Source: Panopea generosa (Eukaryota > Mollusca > Bivalvia > Adapedonta > Hiatellidae). From it: DNA of 64,000 nt. The DNA lies in assembly GCA_029582155.1 (NCBI GenBank), contig CM055903.1, positions 39,435,353 through 39,499,352 of the forward strand, given 5' to 3'. Position 1 is the stretch's first letter, and the number at the start of each line of letters is the position of its first letter. Both the position numbers and the translations under genes were made by a program. Shown in pieces: positions 12,801 to 22,071 of this stretch. The notes beneath the pieces were generated by a model. It was not told the origin of the DNA. It did no database searches and worked only from the letters and a program-made list of their open reading frames with translations.

Positions 12801-15800
12801 GTGAACATCGAAGGAAGACAATTAAACGCGAAAACTATTCTGAATTGAAGGACTTAACCATAAACATTGTTTTCTTCAGCGGAATAAGTGAGTGGAGTAA
12901 TGCCATATGTTTTGTGGGCAGCGTTGTTTTTAGTTTACCTAATATGTGATTTCACAATGCCTCAGTGTCAAACTTCTGGTGACATCCCGCGCAAAACGCC
13001 TTTATACTTTTGGGTATGACTAAGATTGCAGAATGAAGCGTACCAATGCCTTGGCGTACTACTACCCAAGCATACAATTTCTGATGATTTCAGTACGAAG
13101 ATTACCATATGCGAGATACATATAGACTTAGTGTATATTATCCAGTGGGAAGCTCTTAAACAATGTGCTAATAACATATTGCTCAGCTGATTTCTGAAAT
13201 TTAATTTGTAATTTTATATACTCTTCCAAAATATTGCGAAATTGATATAGCAAACTTTCACAATCTTATAATTGCAGGCTGTTTAAACAGGTGTGATAAT
13301 CCAATTAACAATAAAAACAAGAGGTTAATGCCAAAACATAAGGTGTGAAAACGACATGGTATCTTAAAGTTATTATTAAAATACAAATTAAGGACAATTA
13401 ATTGTGACAGGTCAGATTAGCTCAGTCAGTTACGTGTCTAACTATCAATCCAGGTGTCTCGAGTTCGAATCCCCACCCGGCGACAGTCCCTGTGATGACT
13501 GACATACAACATTGTGTCTCAATATCATTTGTCTCTCACTGCTGATTCGAGTGGAAAAATTATCAGTTACTAGCGGTTGTTGGGTGTGTTCGAGTACTGG
13601 TTAACTTTTGCAGGAAATAGTGGTTAGGTTAACTGAACATCTGTACAGTAAACCCTCGATGGCAAACAAATGATGCTAAATATTCAGTCAACCATTAATT
13701 GTTCATAAACTCATTTTAATAATTTTATAATCAATAGGCAATTTAGTTTATTGATATATGGCTTTTTCACAGTCAACTAGGTCATTATTCTTGAATAGAC
13801 AGTTGAACTACCTCTACTTCGTAATGAAAAAAGATAAAGTAAAACCTTTGTTCCTTTATTTATTCATTAATACATGAAAAGTTTTTTTTACTGTTAAAAT
13901 AGTGTTTGGTATACAATTTATGAAAAATATTCATAAAAACATATTTTTTTTACTTGTAAGTTTGCATTGATATTGAAACCCTAATTAACTGAAAATGTCT
14001 AATTAGTAATAAGGCATAATACTATGTGATATAAAATTCTGTCATAAACCCTGGGGTCATTAAACCGGGGGTGATTACGCTTATTAGGGTACAATACGCA
14101 CAATGTGGCAGGGTATTTCTCATTACCACATGGTGTGAATGTGGTGTTGGTGAATTATGAAAGCTCAGCAGGGTGCCAGTAGCTGGACAGTAACATACAC
14201 TTTGTGCAATATGCCTGTAGACATTATATTCCATATGACACTCCCTATAAGGAGACACATTCATATACGTTCAGAGAACTAGTAGAATAGATAATCACCA
14301 TGTATCAAATTGGGTAGTAACACCATTTGAATAACCAAAAGACAGTGCCAGTTATGTAAAACAACACAAACCCCCCCCCCCCCCCCCCCCCCCCAACTCA
14401 TTCATGCTTCATCTAAATTTACTAAAAAGGATATGAAATCAAAATTTTATCAGCCATTTCTCAGTACGCAACAATGGCCGCACCAGCTAAACACGATAAG
14501 AAAAGAGATATAATATTATTTCTTATTCTCTCTTAGACAGGTAAATATATGTAACAAAACATTTTCCCTTAAATTCCATTCCTGGTCTAATTAGTGTTTT
14601 TTTGTGTTTTTTTGGATAATGTATTGACTGAGTAGCAAACAGTATATACCCTGACAGTACAGCATGAATGTGCAGGCTCGCCTGGATCTACATCAACACT
14701 GACGGCAATAATTACTTTTTTTTATCAAGCTAAGGGTAATTTTACTATTTTGAAAAATTCAATCATCAATGTCAGGCTACATGATAAGATGTCAGAGCCG
14801 TGATTGATGGGTTTCGGGTTTGATCTCTGGTTCATGATCGGTGTGACTGTTTAACAGTTATCATCTTTTTGGGTGAAAACTTCATAAGACATCTCTGTAT
14901 TATTTCTGTGATACATTCTAAATCTTCTAAATTTCCAATAGTGTGGTCATTGCATCTGCAGCACGTATTTTCGTCAGACGAAAGCATCATTACACAGTTT
15001 TCGCAGCTGCAAAAATCTTTCACATGTGTGAACAACTCTGCCGTCTCACTATTTCTCTCGTCTTCTAATTCATTTAACTCTGCTTCTGAAAATTCTGGTT
15101 CAAAGTTGTAGGCCACAAATCCTTCTCCGTTACTAATATCCATTTTATTATTCTTGCGAGTACTTTTGCCGGTGACTATAATTGCACGTTTCTATATCTG
15201 CTGTAGCGTATAAATCAATTATGTTTTAAACCGGAAGTGCAGTTATGACGTCACGCAGGTATCCAATATGGCGACTTCCACCACAAAGTCGATGTGCGAA
15301 AATGACCGTTACAAAACGAGCTGATATATCTTTATGGACTCGAATTTATGCATAATAATACTATTAATAGAAAGCTGAACTAATAGCTATTCATATTATC
15401 CTGTTTTATACACTGGGTTGCGTTCCCCTTTAAGTTCAATAAAATATATGTTTTGTTCTGTTCTATAAAGATTAGCAATATTTTACAAAGAACTTTATCG
15501 TGTAAAATAATTGTGCTTTACATTGATATGCATAAAGAATGAATGAATGAATCAATCAATCTTATAATTCTTTTAGAATGGCTTTATACAAGTTTAAACG
15601 TTCATATAGCTGTTTTGTTATATGACGTGTATATAACTTAGACAAAAATAAAGATAATAACTATGCAATGAATGGTGTTTTGCGGAACGAAAATAAAATT
15701 ATTTAAAGAAATATAAAGGTACTGAGATTACTTCATTAAGTTTAGTAATCCGATATATTCTAACTGCAAACATGTTTTATTTTGTGTATTATTATGTTTG

Positions 15801-18800
15801 CTTTTATAGATATTGCATTGATATCGTGTAATGAACTAAATACAAGTTCGTTATGATAAACAAATATAAAATGTTTATAAATATTACAGCATATTGAATT
15901 TAAACGTTTATCTAAGATCAGTAAAGTAATATGTAAATCTAATAATCATTGTACAAAAAAAAAACAGAGACCCCCCGCCCCGTGCCTGTCTGTTTTTCAA
16001 ATCTCAAACAATAGAATATGCCAGCGTTTTTTTATGACCTTAATTATCGACTACACCTGCCCGGAGGCGAAACTTGTAATTTTATTGGAGGTTAATAATA
16101 TAATTTGTTAGGATGTAGTTGAGTAATTATATTTCAACACAAGTTTGGCATCACACATTTTTTTTAAAATTAGCTATTTGATTTAACATAGATATTCAGA
16201 TAAATTGATAACAAATTCAAATTTTATAAACAGATAATAGAACGGGAGGAAAAATGTTAGCGGTTTTCAAATGTATGTATTTCTTAATTATGCGATGACT
16301 TTATTAATTAAATGTATTGGTAATATTTCTTTAAACAACTTAATATTTTTCTTAACTTACCTACAGTTTTAATTTTTTTTTTAAAAAAAAAAAATCCTCT
16401 CGTATACTGAAGTGGTATGCAAAACATTTTAATCTGTTGTAACATTATAATCAATAAGTTATTATAACAGGAGGTTCTTAAAAGAAGTTGTTAAAAAAGA
16501 ATTATGGTCGAATACCGTTTTAGGCTGTATTAAAAACGCTTATATACAGATGTCCGTTTCAAACAAATTTTATATAATTATATTTATAACCGCAATAATT
16601 TTCTTTTAGAAACAACAACATAAAGTTTAAAATATCATTTGAATATCAGTGCACTTTTCCCGTTAACTCAGAAAAAAAATTAGTCTGACTACCAACCCTC
16701 GGGTCGTGAATTGGAATCGCCACCCGGCACTATTCTCTGTGAATAGTGGAGCACTTAGTCCAGTGATAAAGCACCGAACCCACTGATCGGAGGGTCGTGG
16801 ATTCGATCCTCTGCTACGGCTATGTGTGGTGTCCTTGAGCAAGACACCTTTTCCACATATATTTAATACTGGTCATACCCATGAAGACTTCGAGTGTGAT
16901 TTGCCTAAGTTGTAAGAACTTGTTTCACAATCGAAGAAAAATAAATAAGTTTAAAAAATAAAGACATTGTGTCTCATTGTCATTCTGTCTCTTTTATAAG
17001 TTTATATAATCAATTAACCGTAACAATTTTATTTATTTATAGTAGCACAAAATAATCAATCTTTATCTATAATAAAATACACTATATCAAAGTATATCAT
17101 AATTTGTAAACAAAATCATTAATCTATGTTATATTTTTACACATTAAACTTTATCAAATGATTTTAGCGTTTAAGTCAAATTCAATAATTTTTTTTATAG
17201 TACACATCAAAATCACCAAAACGCCCTTATCAAAACAAGGACATATATAAGACCTTGTCAAATTGTACCAGAGGGCATATATAACATGTCACGCATACTT
17301 AGTTTTAGTGTCAGAGCGGAACGATACCTGAATGTTTTATCGCGGTCTAAGGGAAGTAATTGGATTCATCTACACTATCATCAAACTGCACAGGGGCAGT
17401 TATCGGATAACTCTTGAATAATGTCTGAAATAGTCCAGTATGTTAAATCACATGGCCATGGACAACATTCTATTACATATAACAAACTATGAATTCTCTC
17501 AGTATGACCAAAGTTTCCATTGCTAGACTCCACTCTATAAGTTTAGCATCACGAACAGACCTAATTGAAAAGTCCATTCCTAAATTGTAAAACTAAGGAT
17601 GGATAATTCTATTGTAGAAATGTTACAAGTAAACGATTAAATATTAAATAACAAATTACCAGGGATCAGAGGTATGTGTGCTGTAGAACTAATTATATCG
17701 CCCGCCTTCATATTCGCCGATGCAACAATCCAGCGTTTGTGGTTGCCCCTGGCAACAAGGGCAATATCTGCAGATCGTAACGGGTCATATGTCACTTTGA
17801 TGACTCGTTCTTCCAATGGTTCCTTCTCACTAGGAGCCCGTCTTGTAAAATCTACCATCCTGTATTTTTGCTTTGCGCCACCTCCCACTCTTTTGTGCAG
17901 GACACGACCTGGAAGTTGAATAAATAACTTCTTAATTTTCAAGTTTACAAGTTTATTTTGTACTATTCCATGAATAAATTAAACATATACATGTATCTGT
18001 TTTAAATATTTGTTAGTGCAGACATTTGTTCTTAGGCGATTATAAATTAATTGCTAGATTATCATCCAAATTTATTTTTATTAAAAAGGGGGAGGGAGAG
18101 TGGATTTTATTTTTAATTTTTTTTATTAAAATAAAAAGGGTCGAGTGGCATGAAAATCAGGGGGATGATAATCTAGCAATTTATTATGGCCTTACAGATT
18201 TAAAATTGTTTCTCATAAGCAATTTCTTTATATTAAATGAAATATACTAGTAGTATCTTCTTCAATCTATTGTCATACAATCTGTTCTGCAATCTAAATT
18301 TAGTTAATAAATCAGCTAAAATGATGATAAATAGCCCTATTTAAAGTAGGACCTCTTGATTAATATATAACAATTTTAACAGTTTACAATGCATGTTACT
18401 GTATACATTTTTTCCTGTATGAAAAAGAGCATACCGTCCCATCCTCTGCCACCTGTTTTGGGATAAGGAATAGGCAGATGTGTGTACTCCCTCAAGTCTA
18501 CACCTTGTAGGGCAAACTTTATATTAGTGTTCCTATATAGTGAATTTTTGGCTGTATCAAGCTCTTCCATTACTGGCTTTTTAGGCTTTGGTTTATGTTT
18601 TTTTGTTGAATAGAATCCCACAGGTTGTAAACATCTGTAATGAAACAAAAATAAATAACACATAAAAATCAAGAAGCTGAACCATAAAAAAAACTTATAC
18701 AAATCACGCTCAGTCTTCCTGGGTAGAATAATGCTAAATAAGTGTCTTGCTAGAGAACACCACACATGGCCTTGGGGAGGATCTAACCAATAGCCCTCCG

Positions 18801-21772
18801 ATCATGGGTTTGATGCTCTACCACTGGACCACGCACCCCACAGAAAAAATTAGATTCTGGTTTGCTAATTTACTCAAAATAATAGTAGTACTATTGACAT
18901 TGGTACAAAGTACTATTTTCTCTTAAGATTTGATTCTAATTAAATTGTGGCCAGAATTAAAAAAAAATGGTAGGTAGGTAAAATTATTTTTTTATTGTCC
19001 ACACACTCTGGGCTATTCTCTGAACCTGCTTTAATATCCAACATTGAGAAACTCAAAGATTGACTGAAATTTACAACCATGAATTCACATCTACTTAGGA
19101 CTAGTTTACAAAAGATTTGGTTAGTTTTATGCTCTACCACTGGGTATTTGCTGAATATTTTTTCAGGAAAATGATAAAAAAGCATAATCCTAAATATTTT
19201 TAAAAAATAAATGTCCTTAGAAACCAGTTTTTTTCTCCAAATGAAGTATTTTTTTCAAATGGGGTTTAATGCCATTTTTAACACATTTACATTTTATATA
19301 TGATATATCTAGTTTTTATTGGTAGAGAAAGACCTCAGAATGAATCTGAGTAGAACCACAGTTCTTCCATAAGTGACAATTATAATAATGTAAACGAAAC
19401 TATCTATCCCCCACTATATAAAATAAGGTAGATAAAACTACATATGTGACACTGATGAGATGTATATGAAAATGCAACAAGCATATGCCTAAATATTTGT
19501 TTTATTACAAATGACATAATTACCTTGAAAGTTTGAACACATACACATCTTAATACATTCTATCTATTGTGACTGATTTTAATCAGCGCAACAGACCATA
19601 AAATCTAGGATTCCAGTTTTCTTTGTGCACATTTTTTGATAATTTAAATTTAAATGATGCCCTGTTAAATAACACAGACTGAAATAGGATTTAAAGAGTT
19701 TTAGAAAGTGGAATTACGAAAATGGAAATCAGCTAGACATTTTAATGTCAACCGAACGATAATTTCACAGTTGCTTCAGTGATACAATAGTACTGGGCTC
19801 CATGTCAGACCACCTGCAACAAGGGGTGATGCCTGCAACGAACCACATCATAATGTTTACATTTGTCAACGTCATCTACGCAATTGTAAACTGGGGGCGA
19901 CATCAACTGCGAATATAGTTGTTGGGACAAGGAGTCGCCCAATCCATCAAAGCACAGTGTCTAAACTGATTAGCTGATTATGGTATATGGTGCTTGCAGC
20001 CAGCGAAAGTTCCCGTACTCAGTGTATATCATCGACTCCAATGGGCATGTGCAAACATCAATAAAATAAACTGGAATATGGTTTTGTTTTCTGACGAGTC
20101 TAGATTTAATTTTTTCCATGCTGATGGCAGGGTATGCATGTACCGTTGACGTAATGAACATTATGCAGATAATTGTGTTGTGGAGTAAGAGCGTTACGGC
20201 AGCTGGCAGTGTTACGGTCTGGGTCTGGGGTGCTATCGACAGTGACTTTAAGTCACAGCTAGTGATTTGTAATGGTAATTTGAATGGCAAAGCTATTATG
20301 AATCAGATTATCATGCCTGTGGTCCTGCTGATATTCCAGAAATGTAACCAACTTGCATTCATGTAAGATAACGCTCCACCGCATCGAGCCATAGTAACAA
20401 TGACTTACTGAGCAATAACAACATCACTGTGTTGCCGTGGCCAGCTTTATCACCTGACTGTACCCCTATAGAGCATCTGGGATGAGTTGGGACGATGGAT
20501 ACGTCAACGTCCTAACCCTCCAACCAATGTCCAGGAATTAACGAATGTACTGATTTACCAGTGGGAACAGATTCCACATCGAGTTTATAGGACTCTGTGT
20601 CGTTCAATGTGTTCTCGGCTTCAGGAATTGATCAGGTGAAATGGCGGACACACCCGGAACCTGACGTTTAAGCCGACTGATGTGAAATAAACAGTGATTC
20701 ATCATTTTGTTTTTTCACATGCATTGTTTATATATCATTGATTAATTCAATACCCCATTCATTAGTGTTGTGCAATTAATTTCTCTTATATAGCCCTACA
20801 AACCCTTTCTTTTTAACAAGGCTCCCAAATGGCCCAGATTCGTCTGTTTGTATTTTTCGCTCCATGCTACTTCAACATGATTTAGATGAACTTCACTTGT
20901 CCAGATTTGCAGACAAAACAGTCGTGTCAGTATTTAAGTGTATCGCGTCATCAGCCCTTGAGTAACCACTACAAGTGATTTGGGGGGGGGGGGGCCTAAT
21001 ATTTGGCAAACTTCTAGCTAGTCTCATTTAATCGCCCGTAATTCGGGTGAGACTAGCCCCTTTGGACAATCAACTAAAAAAGTATAAAAAGTCGTTCGTG
21101 CTTTGATAATTGCACTAAAATTCTAGCATGATGATGCTGGAGTATATTCTACTGTCACCATTTGATTTGGTCTTTTTTTAAAAAAAATTTCTGGTCGTTA
21201 AATCTTTATCGCTTTGGGTAATTTTACGAGAAAAAGTTTGTAATAGCGGCACCACCAAAGCGAGCAAAAATTTTAAAAAGCTGAATAGCTTTTTTACAAG
21301 TAGATCATCATCTGCAGAAAGTCAAACACAGAAGAAAAGGTATGTATATTTGTATGTCAAAATGGCAATTGCATCACCGTCGTGATGAAAGCGCGACACT
21401 TGACCGGACTTAGAACATCAAATATAATAATGTAATTTGCAATAACATATCAATAATTGAGGAACACATCAAAGAAACAATATAACTGACAAAGATAAAC
21501 TATTTAGCCTTATACAGAAGTAGATTTGTCTATTCGCAGAATGTCAAGCCCGAGACTGTTAGAGGTCAGTGCTGCAACCGAAATAATATATATACAACAT
21601 ACCTTTGAATTTGCGATTTAGAGATCACGCTATATGTAATTATCTGCAACTTTTTAGTAAATAAGCTATTTAAAGTGTTTAATGCCATATTTGTATTTTC
21701 TATTTAAAAACTCCAGTAGTAAACTGTTTTTGTAATATTACGGATGGAGTGCTACCTTATGGGCGCAGCCAT
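9420..21772 (-). CDS. MRPL2: Mitochondrial ribosomal protein L2 (uL2m), four coding exons
   Basis: This is the uL2 protein of the mitochondrial large subunit, lining the peptidyl-transferase centre. Coding exons on the minus strand are 21772-21756, 18634-18435, 17908-17660 and 9827-9420. All junctions are GT..AG and phases match (2, 1, 1). The joined protein is about 290 aa, against 305 in human. It starts MAAPIRCLQPVGFYSTKK, a basic mitochondrial presequence. It then shows the RNA-binding half (VGGGAKQKYRMVDF, YDPLRSADIALVARG, KRWIVAS) and the SH3/C-terminal half (YPLGALPLGTVIHNIE, RAAGTNGILMKKMGD, PSKREM, GRVSNIDHNQKHIGSPNRARW). The extreme C-terminus RKIRAPRPM is one base out of frame after about 9501. 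The introns carry transposons and SINEs. The start codon is 268 bp from that of LSM8 on the other strand, so they probably share a promoter. Confidence 0.9.
10285..10470 (+). repeat. Degraded tRNA-derived SINE in MRPL2 intron 3
   Basis: A box-B-like GGGTTTGATCTC is followed by TACTGGTTCTACCCATGAA and an AAAATAAATCAG tail, resembling SINE family 2. Confidence 0.45.
10750..10870 (+). repeat. 3' fragment of SINE family 2
   Basis: AAAGACTTGGAGTGTGATTT is followed by GTCTATTGTTTAAAG and ends in AAAATAAATAAG, matching the tail of the copy at 16745-16965. A tRNA-like head (GTAGGTTCAATCAC) stands separately at about 10960-11030. Confidence 0.45.
11150..11330 (-). repeat. SINE family 1 copy, minus strand
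   Basis: On the minus strand a tRNA-like head with box B GGGTTCGAGCCC leads into TTGCTTGTTACTTGCGGAAG, the body phrase shared with the copies at 13405 and 63105. Confidence 0.55.
13405..13690 (+). repeat. tRNA-derived SINE family 1, near-full copy
   Basis: The head has an A box (GATTAGCTCAGTCAGT) and a B box (GAGTTCGAATCCCC). The body carries CATTGTGTCTCAATATCATT, TGCTGATTCGAGTGG, TCAGTTACTAGCGG and GGTTAACTGAACATC, ending in CCCTCGATGGCA. The same order recurs at 63105-63340. It is not a functional tRNA, because the cloverleaf is not closed and a long unrelated body follows. Confidence 0.75.
14785..14860 (+). repeat. tRNA-like SINE head fragment
   Basis: GATTGATGGGTTTCGGGTTT runs into GATCTCTGG, a box-B-like stretch. 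It abuts the downstream end of the ballast-like ORF and may mark the insertion or deletion that cut that ORF short. Confidence 0.4.
14832..15143 (-). CDS. P2X7 C-terminal (ballast)-like Cys-rich protein, partial
   Basis: The ORF is 103 aa from ATG at 15143, with an acidic N-terminus (residues 14-35). It is followed by CSCENCVMM and ENTCCRCND, then ECIT. The order C-x-C-x2-C-x-M, about 8 residues, E-x-x-CC, then C-I-T is that of the zinc-binding ballast domain at the P2X7 receptor C-terminus. Related domains are common as stand-alone proteins in invertebrates, often without any channel part. There is no P2X channel sequence here. The domain stops soon after CIT and lacks its usual histidine- and arginine-rich second half, so this is a fragment. 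The ORF begins just inside the right end of the TTAA element and points into it. Assignment rests on the cysteine pattern alone. Confidence 0.5.
   Translation of the reverse strand: MDISNGEGFVAYNFEPEFSEAELNELEDERNSETAELFTHVKDFCSCENCVMMLSSDENTCCRCNDHTIGNLEDLECITEIIQRCLMKFSPKKMITVKQSHRS
15434..16675. other. MRPL2 intron 3, AT-rich with homopolymer runs
   Basis: Nothing gene-like is seen. A-runs and a C-rich patch lie at 15955-15985, and an A/T mirror run lies near 16372-16395. Confidence 0.55.
16680..16965 (+). repeat. SINE family 1 fragment joined to a full SINE family 2 copy
   Basis: 16680-16740 is a family-1-type head (TGGAATCGCCACCCGGCAC). From about 16745 a second tRNA-like head follows (CAGTGATAAAGCACCGAACC; box B GGATTCGATCC), then TGTGTGGTGTCCTTGAGCAA, CATGAAGACTTCGAGTGTGA and an AAAATAAATAAG tail. 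This is the best family 2 copy in the window. Confidence 0.7.
16966..17659. other. MRPL2 intron 3, end nearest exon 3
   Basis: AT-rich DNA with no recognisable gene, RNA or element. Confidence 0.5.
17660..17908 (-). CDS. MRPL2: MRPL2 coding exon 3
   Basis: The acceptor is CAACTTCCAG before 17908 and the donor is GTAATT after 17660. The exon is 249 bp (2 + 82 codons + 1). It codes from the glycine-rich VGGGAKQKYRM loop to HIPLIP, matching the N-terminal RNA-binding domain of uL2m. Confidence 0.9.
18049..18181. mobile_element. Small MITE with perfect 19-bp inverted ends
   Basis: The left end AATTGCTAGATTATCATCC (18049-18067) is matched base for base by the inverse at 18163-18181. The 95-bp interior is AT-rich with two G-rich patches and two copies of TTTTATTAAAA-like sequence. 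It lies in MRPL2 intron 2. The perfect ends suggest a recent insertion, or a hairpin formed another way. Confidence 0.65.
18435..18634 (-). CDS. MRPL2: MRPL2 coding exon 2
   Basis: The acceptor is TTCATTACAG and the donor is GTATGC. The exon is 200 bp. It codes CLQPVGFYSTKKHKPKPKKP through KTGGRGWDG, covering the end of the presequence and the lead into the uL2 fold. A SINE sits about 40 bp before the acceptor. Confidence 0.85.
18645..18838 (-). repeat. SINE family 2 copy, minus strand, beside MRPL2 exon 2
   Basis: On the minus strand the head GGTCCAGTGGTAGAGCATCA and box B GGTTAGATCC lead into CATGTGTGGTGTTCTCTAGC, ACCCAGGAAGACTGAGCGTG and a degraded tail. It ends about 15-40 bp upstream of the exon 2 acceptor. 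Confidence 0.65.
18839..19690. other. MRPL2 intron 1, AT-rich, with a SINE fragment
   Basis: Mostly featureless. At 19330-19420 a short minus-strand piece (AGAACCACAGTTCTTCCATA then AGTGACAA) echoes the SINE at 11150. Confidence 0.45.
19690..20690 (+). mobile_element. Decayed Tc1/mariner-like transposon
   Basis: Remnants of a Tc1-type DDE transposase can be read in order but in several frames. A helix-turn-helix piece KSARHFNVNRTIIS lies near 19725. FSDESRF with the first catalytic Asp lies near 20090. HADGRV lies near 20118 and a VWVWGAI-like stretch near 20218. DNAPPHRA with the second Asp lies near 20368, and IEHLWDELGR with the catalytic Glu near 20467. Stops and shifts interrupt it throughout, so it is a long-dead copy. 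Terminal inverted repeats were not located. It lies antisense within MRPL2 intron 1. Confidence 0.85.
20980..21056. repeat. Poly-G run and short perfect-arm hairpin
   Basis: A G run lies at 20983-20994. A hairpin follows with arms CTAGTCTCA and TGAGACTAG and inner arms CCCG and CGGG around TAATT (about 21016-21056). Possibly the end of an unrecognised element. Confidence 0.45.
21057..21755. other. MRPL2 intron 1, part nearest exon 1
   Basis: No gene is assigned. The short frame KNFKKLNSFFTSRSSSA near 21265 ends at AAAAG|GTATGT and looks faintly exon-like, but nothing supports it further. Confidence 0.4.
21756..21772 (-). CDS. MRPL2: MRPL2 coding exon 1 (17-bp coding part)
   Basis: The sequence is ATGGCTGCGCCCATAAG followed by donor GTAGCA. 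It ends in phase 2 and joins exon 2 to read MAAPIRCLQPVGFYS, a plausible mitochondrial presequence. This exon is inferred from phase fit, an ATG in AAAATGG context and the position head-to-head with LSM8, not from protein homology. Confidence 0.65.
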
Positions 21773-22040
21773 TTTTGATATTGCATGGGAGAATCCCTTA
21801 GTGAAGCAATGAGACAAATAAATATTAGCAATATTTTATAATTTTTATGTTTGAAATTCATTTATTTATTAAGAATTAGCTTGAATTAGGATAGTTATAT
21901 ATTTATCATGCCTTCTAATGTTAGAATCCTTTATCATCTCAAAGTAGAATAATTTATTTATATCAACTGGTCCCTTGTAAAACCGGTGTTCATGTAAATT
22001 ATCCAAATCTTACGTTACGTTCCAATTCAAAAAAAAGAAA
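21773..22040. promoter_or_regulatory. Putative bidirectional promoter of MRPL2 and LSM8
   Basis: The 268 bp separate the two start codons, which face away from each other. The region is AT-rich, with ATTTATTTATT (21862) and TAATTTATTTATAT (21951) but no clear TATA box at a fixed distance for either gene. Compact divergent pairs of housekeeping genes commonly share a promoter. The claim rests on position alone. Confidence 0.55.
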
Positions 22041-22071
22041 ATGGCAAATGCACTTGAATCATATGTAAACA
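22041..22071 (+). CDS. LSM8: LSM8 coding exon 1
   Basis: ATG lies in the AGAAAATGG context. The exon codes MANALESYVN plus one base, then donor GTATCC. It matches the human N-terminus MTSALENYIN in length and pattern. Confidence 0.88.

Larger units (their letters stand above)
12473..15429. mobile_element. Candidate TTAA-type DNA transposon (Kolobok/piggyBac-like ends)
   Basis: The 2957-bp block is flanked by TTAA at 12469-12472 and 15430-15433. Its ends are inverted: AGGGTACCGCATG on the left, and AGGGGAACGCAACC on the minus strand at the right. Subterminal inverted homology is stronger: GTGACGTCATAGCTGCACTT near 12665 matches GTGACGTCATAACTGCACTT read on the minus strand from about 15255. 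Both ends also carry a GCCATxTT motif. Inside are a P2X7 ballast-like ORF, a full SINE, a poly-C run (about 14371-14394) and AT-rich filler. No transposase was found, so if it is an element it is internally deleted. It lies in MRPL2 intron 3. Confidence 0.55.

Noticed and set aside
13405-13485. tRNA gene
   Set aside because: A and B boxes are present, but the stem pairing is poor and a conserved non-tRNA body follows, as in the other copies; it is a SINE.
20118-20366. 82-codon plus-strand frame as a gene
   Set aside because: It is one frame within the decayed Tc1-like transposase.
21230-21335. Exon of a hAT-like or zinc-finger gene
   Set aside because: Only a short Lys/Ser-rich frame before a GTATGT; no domain and no partner exon.
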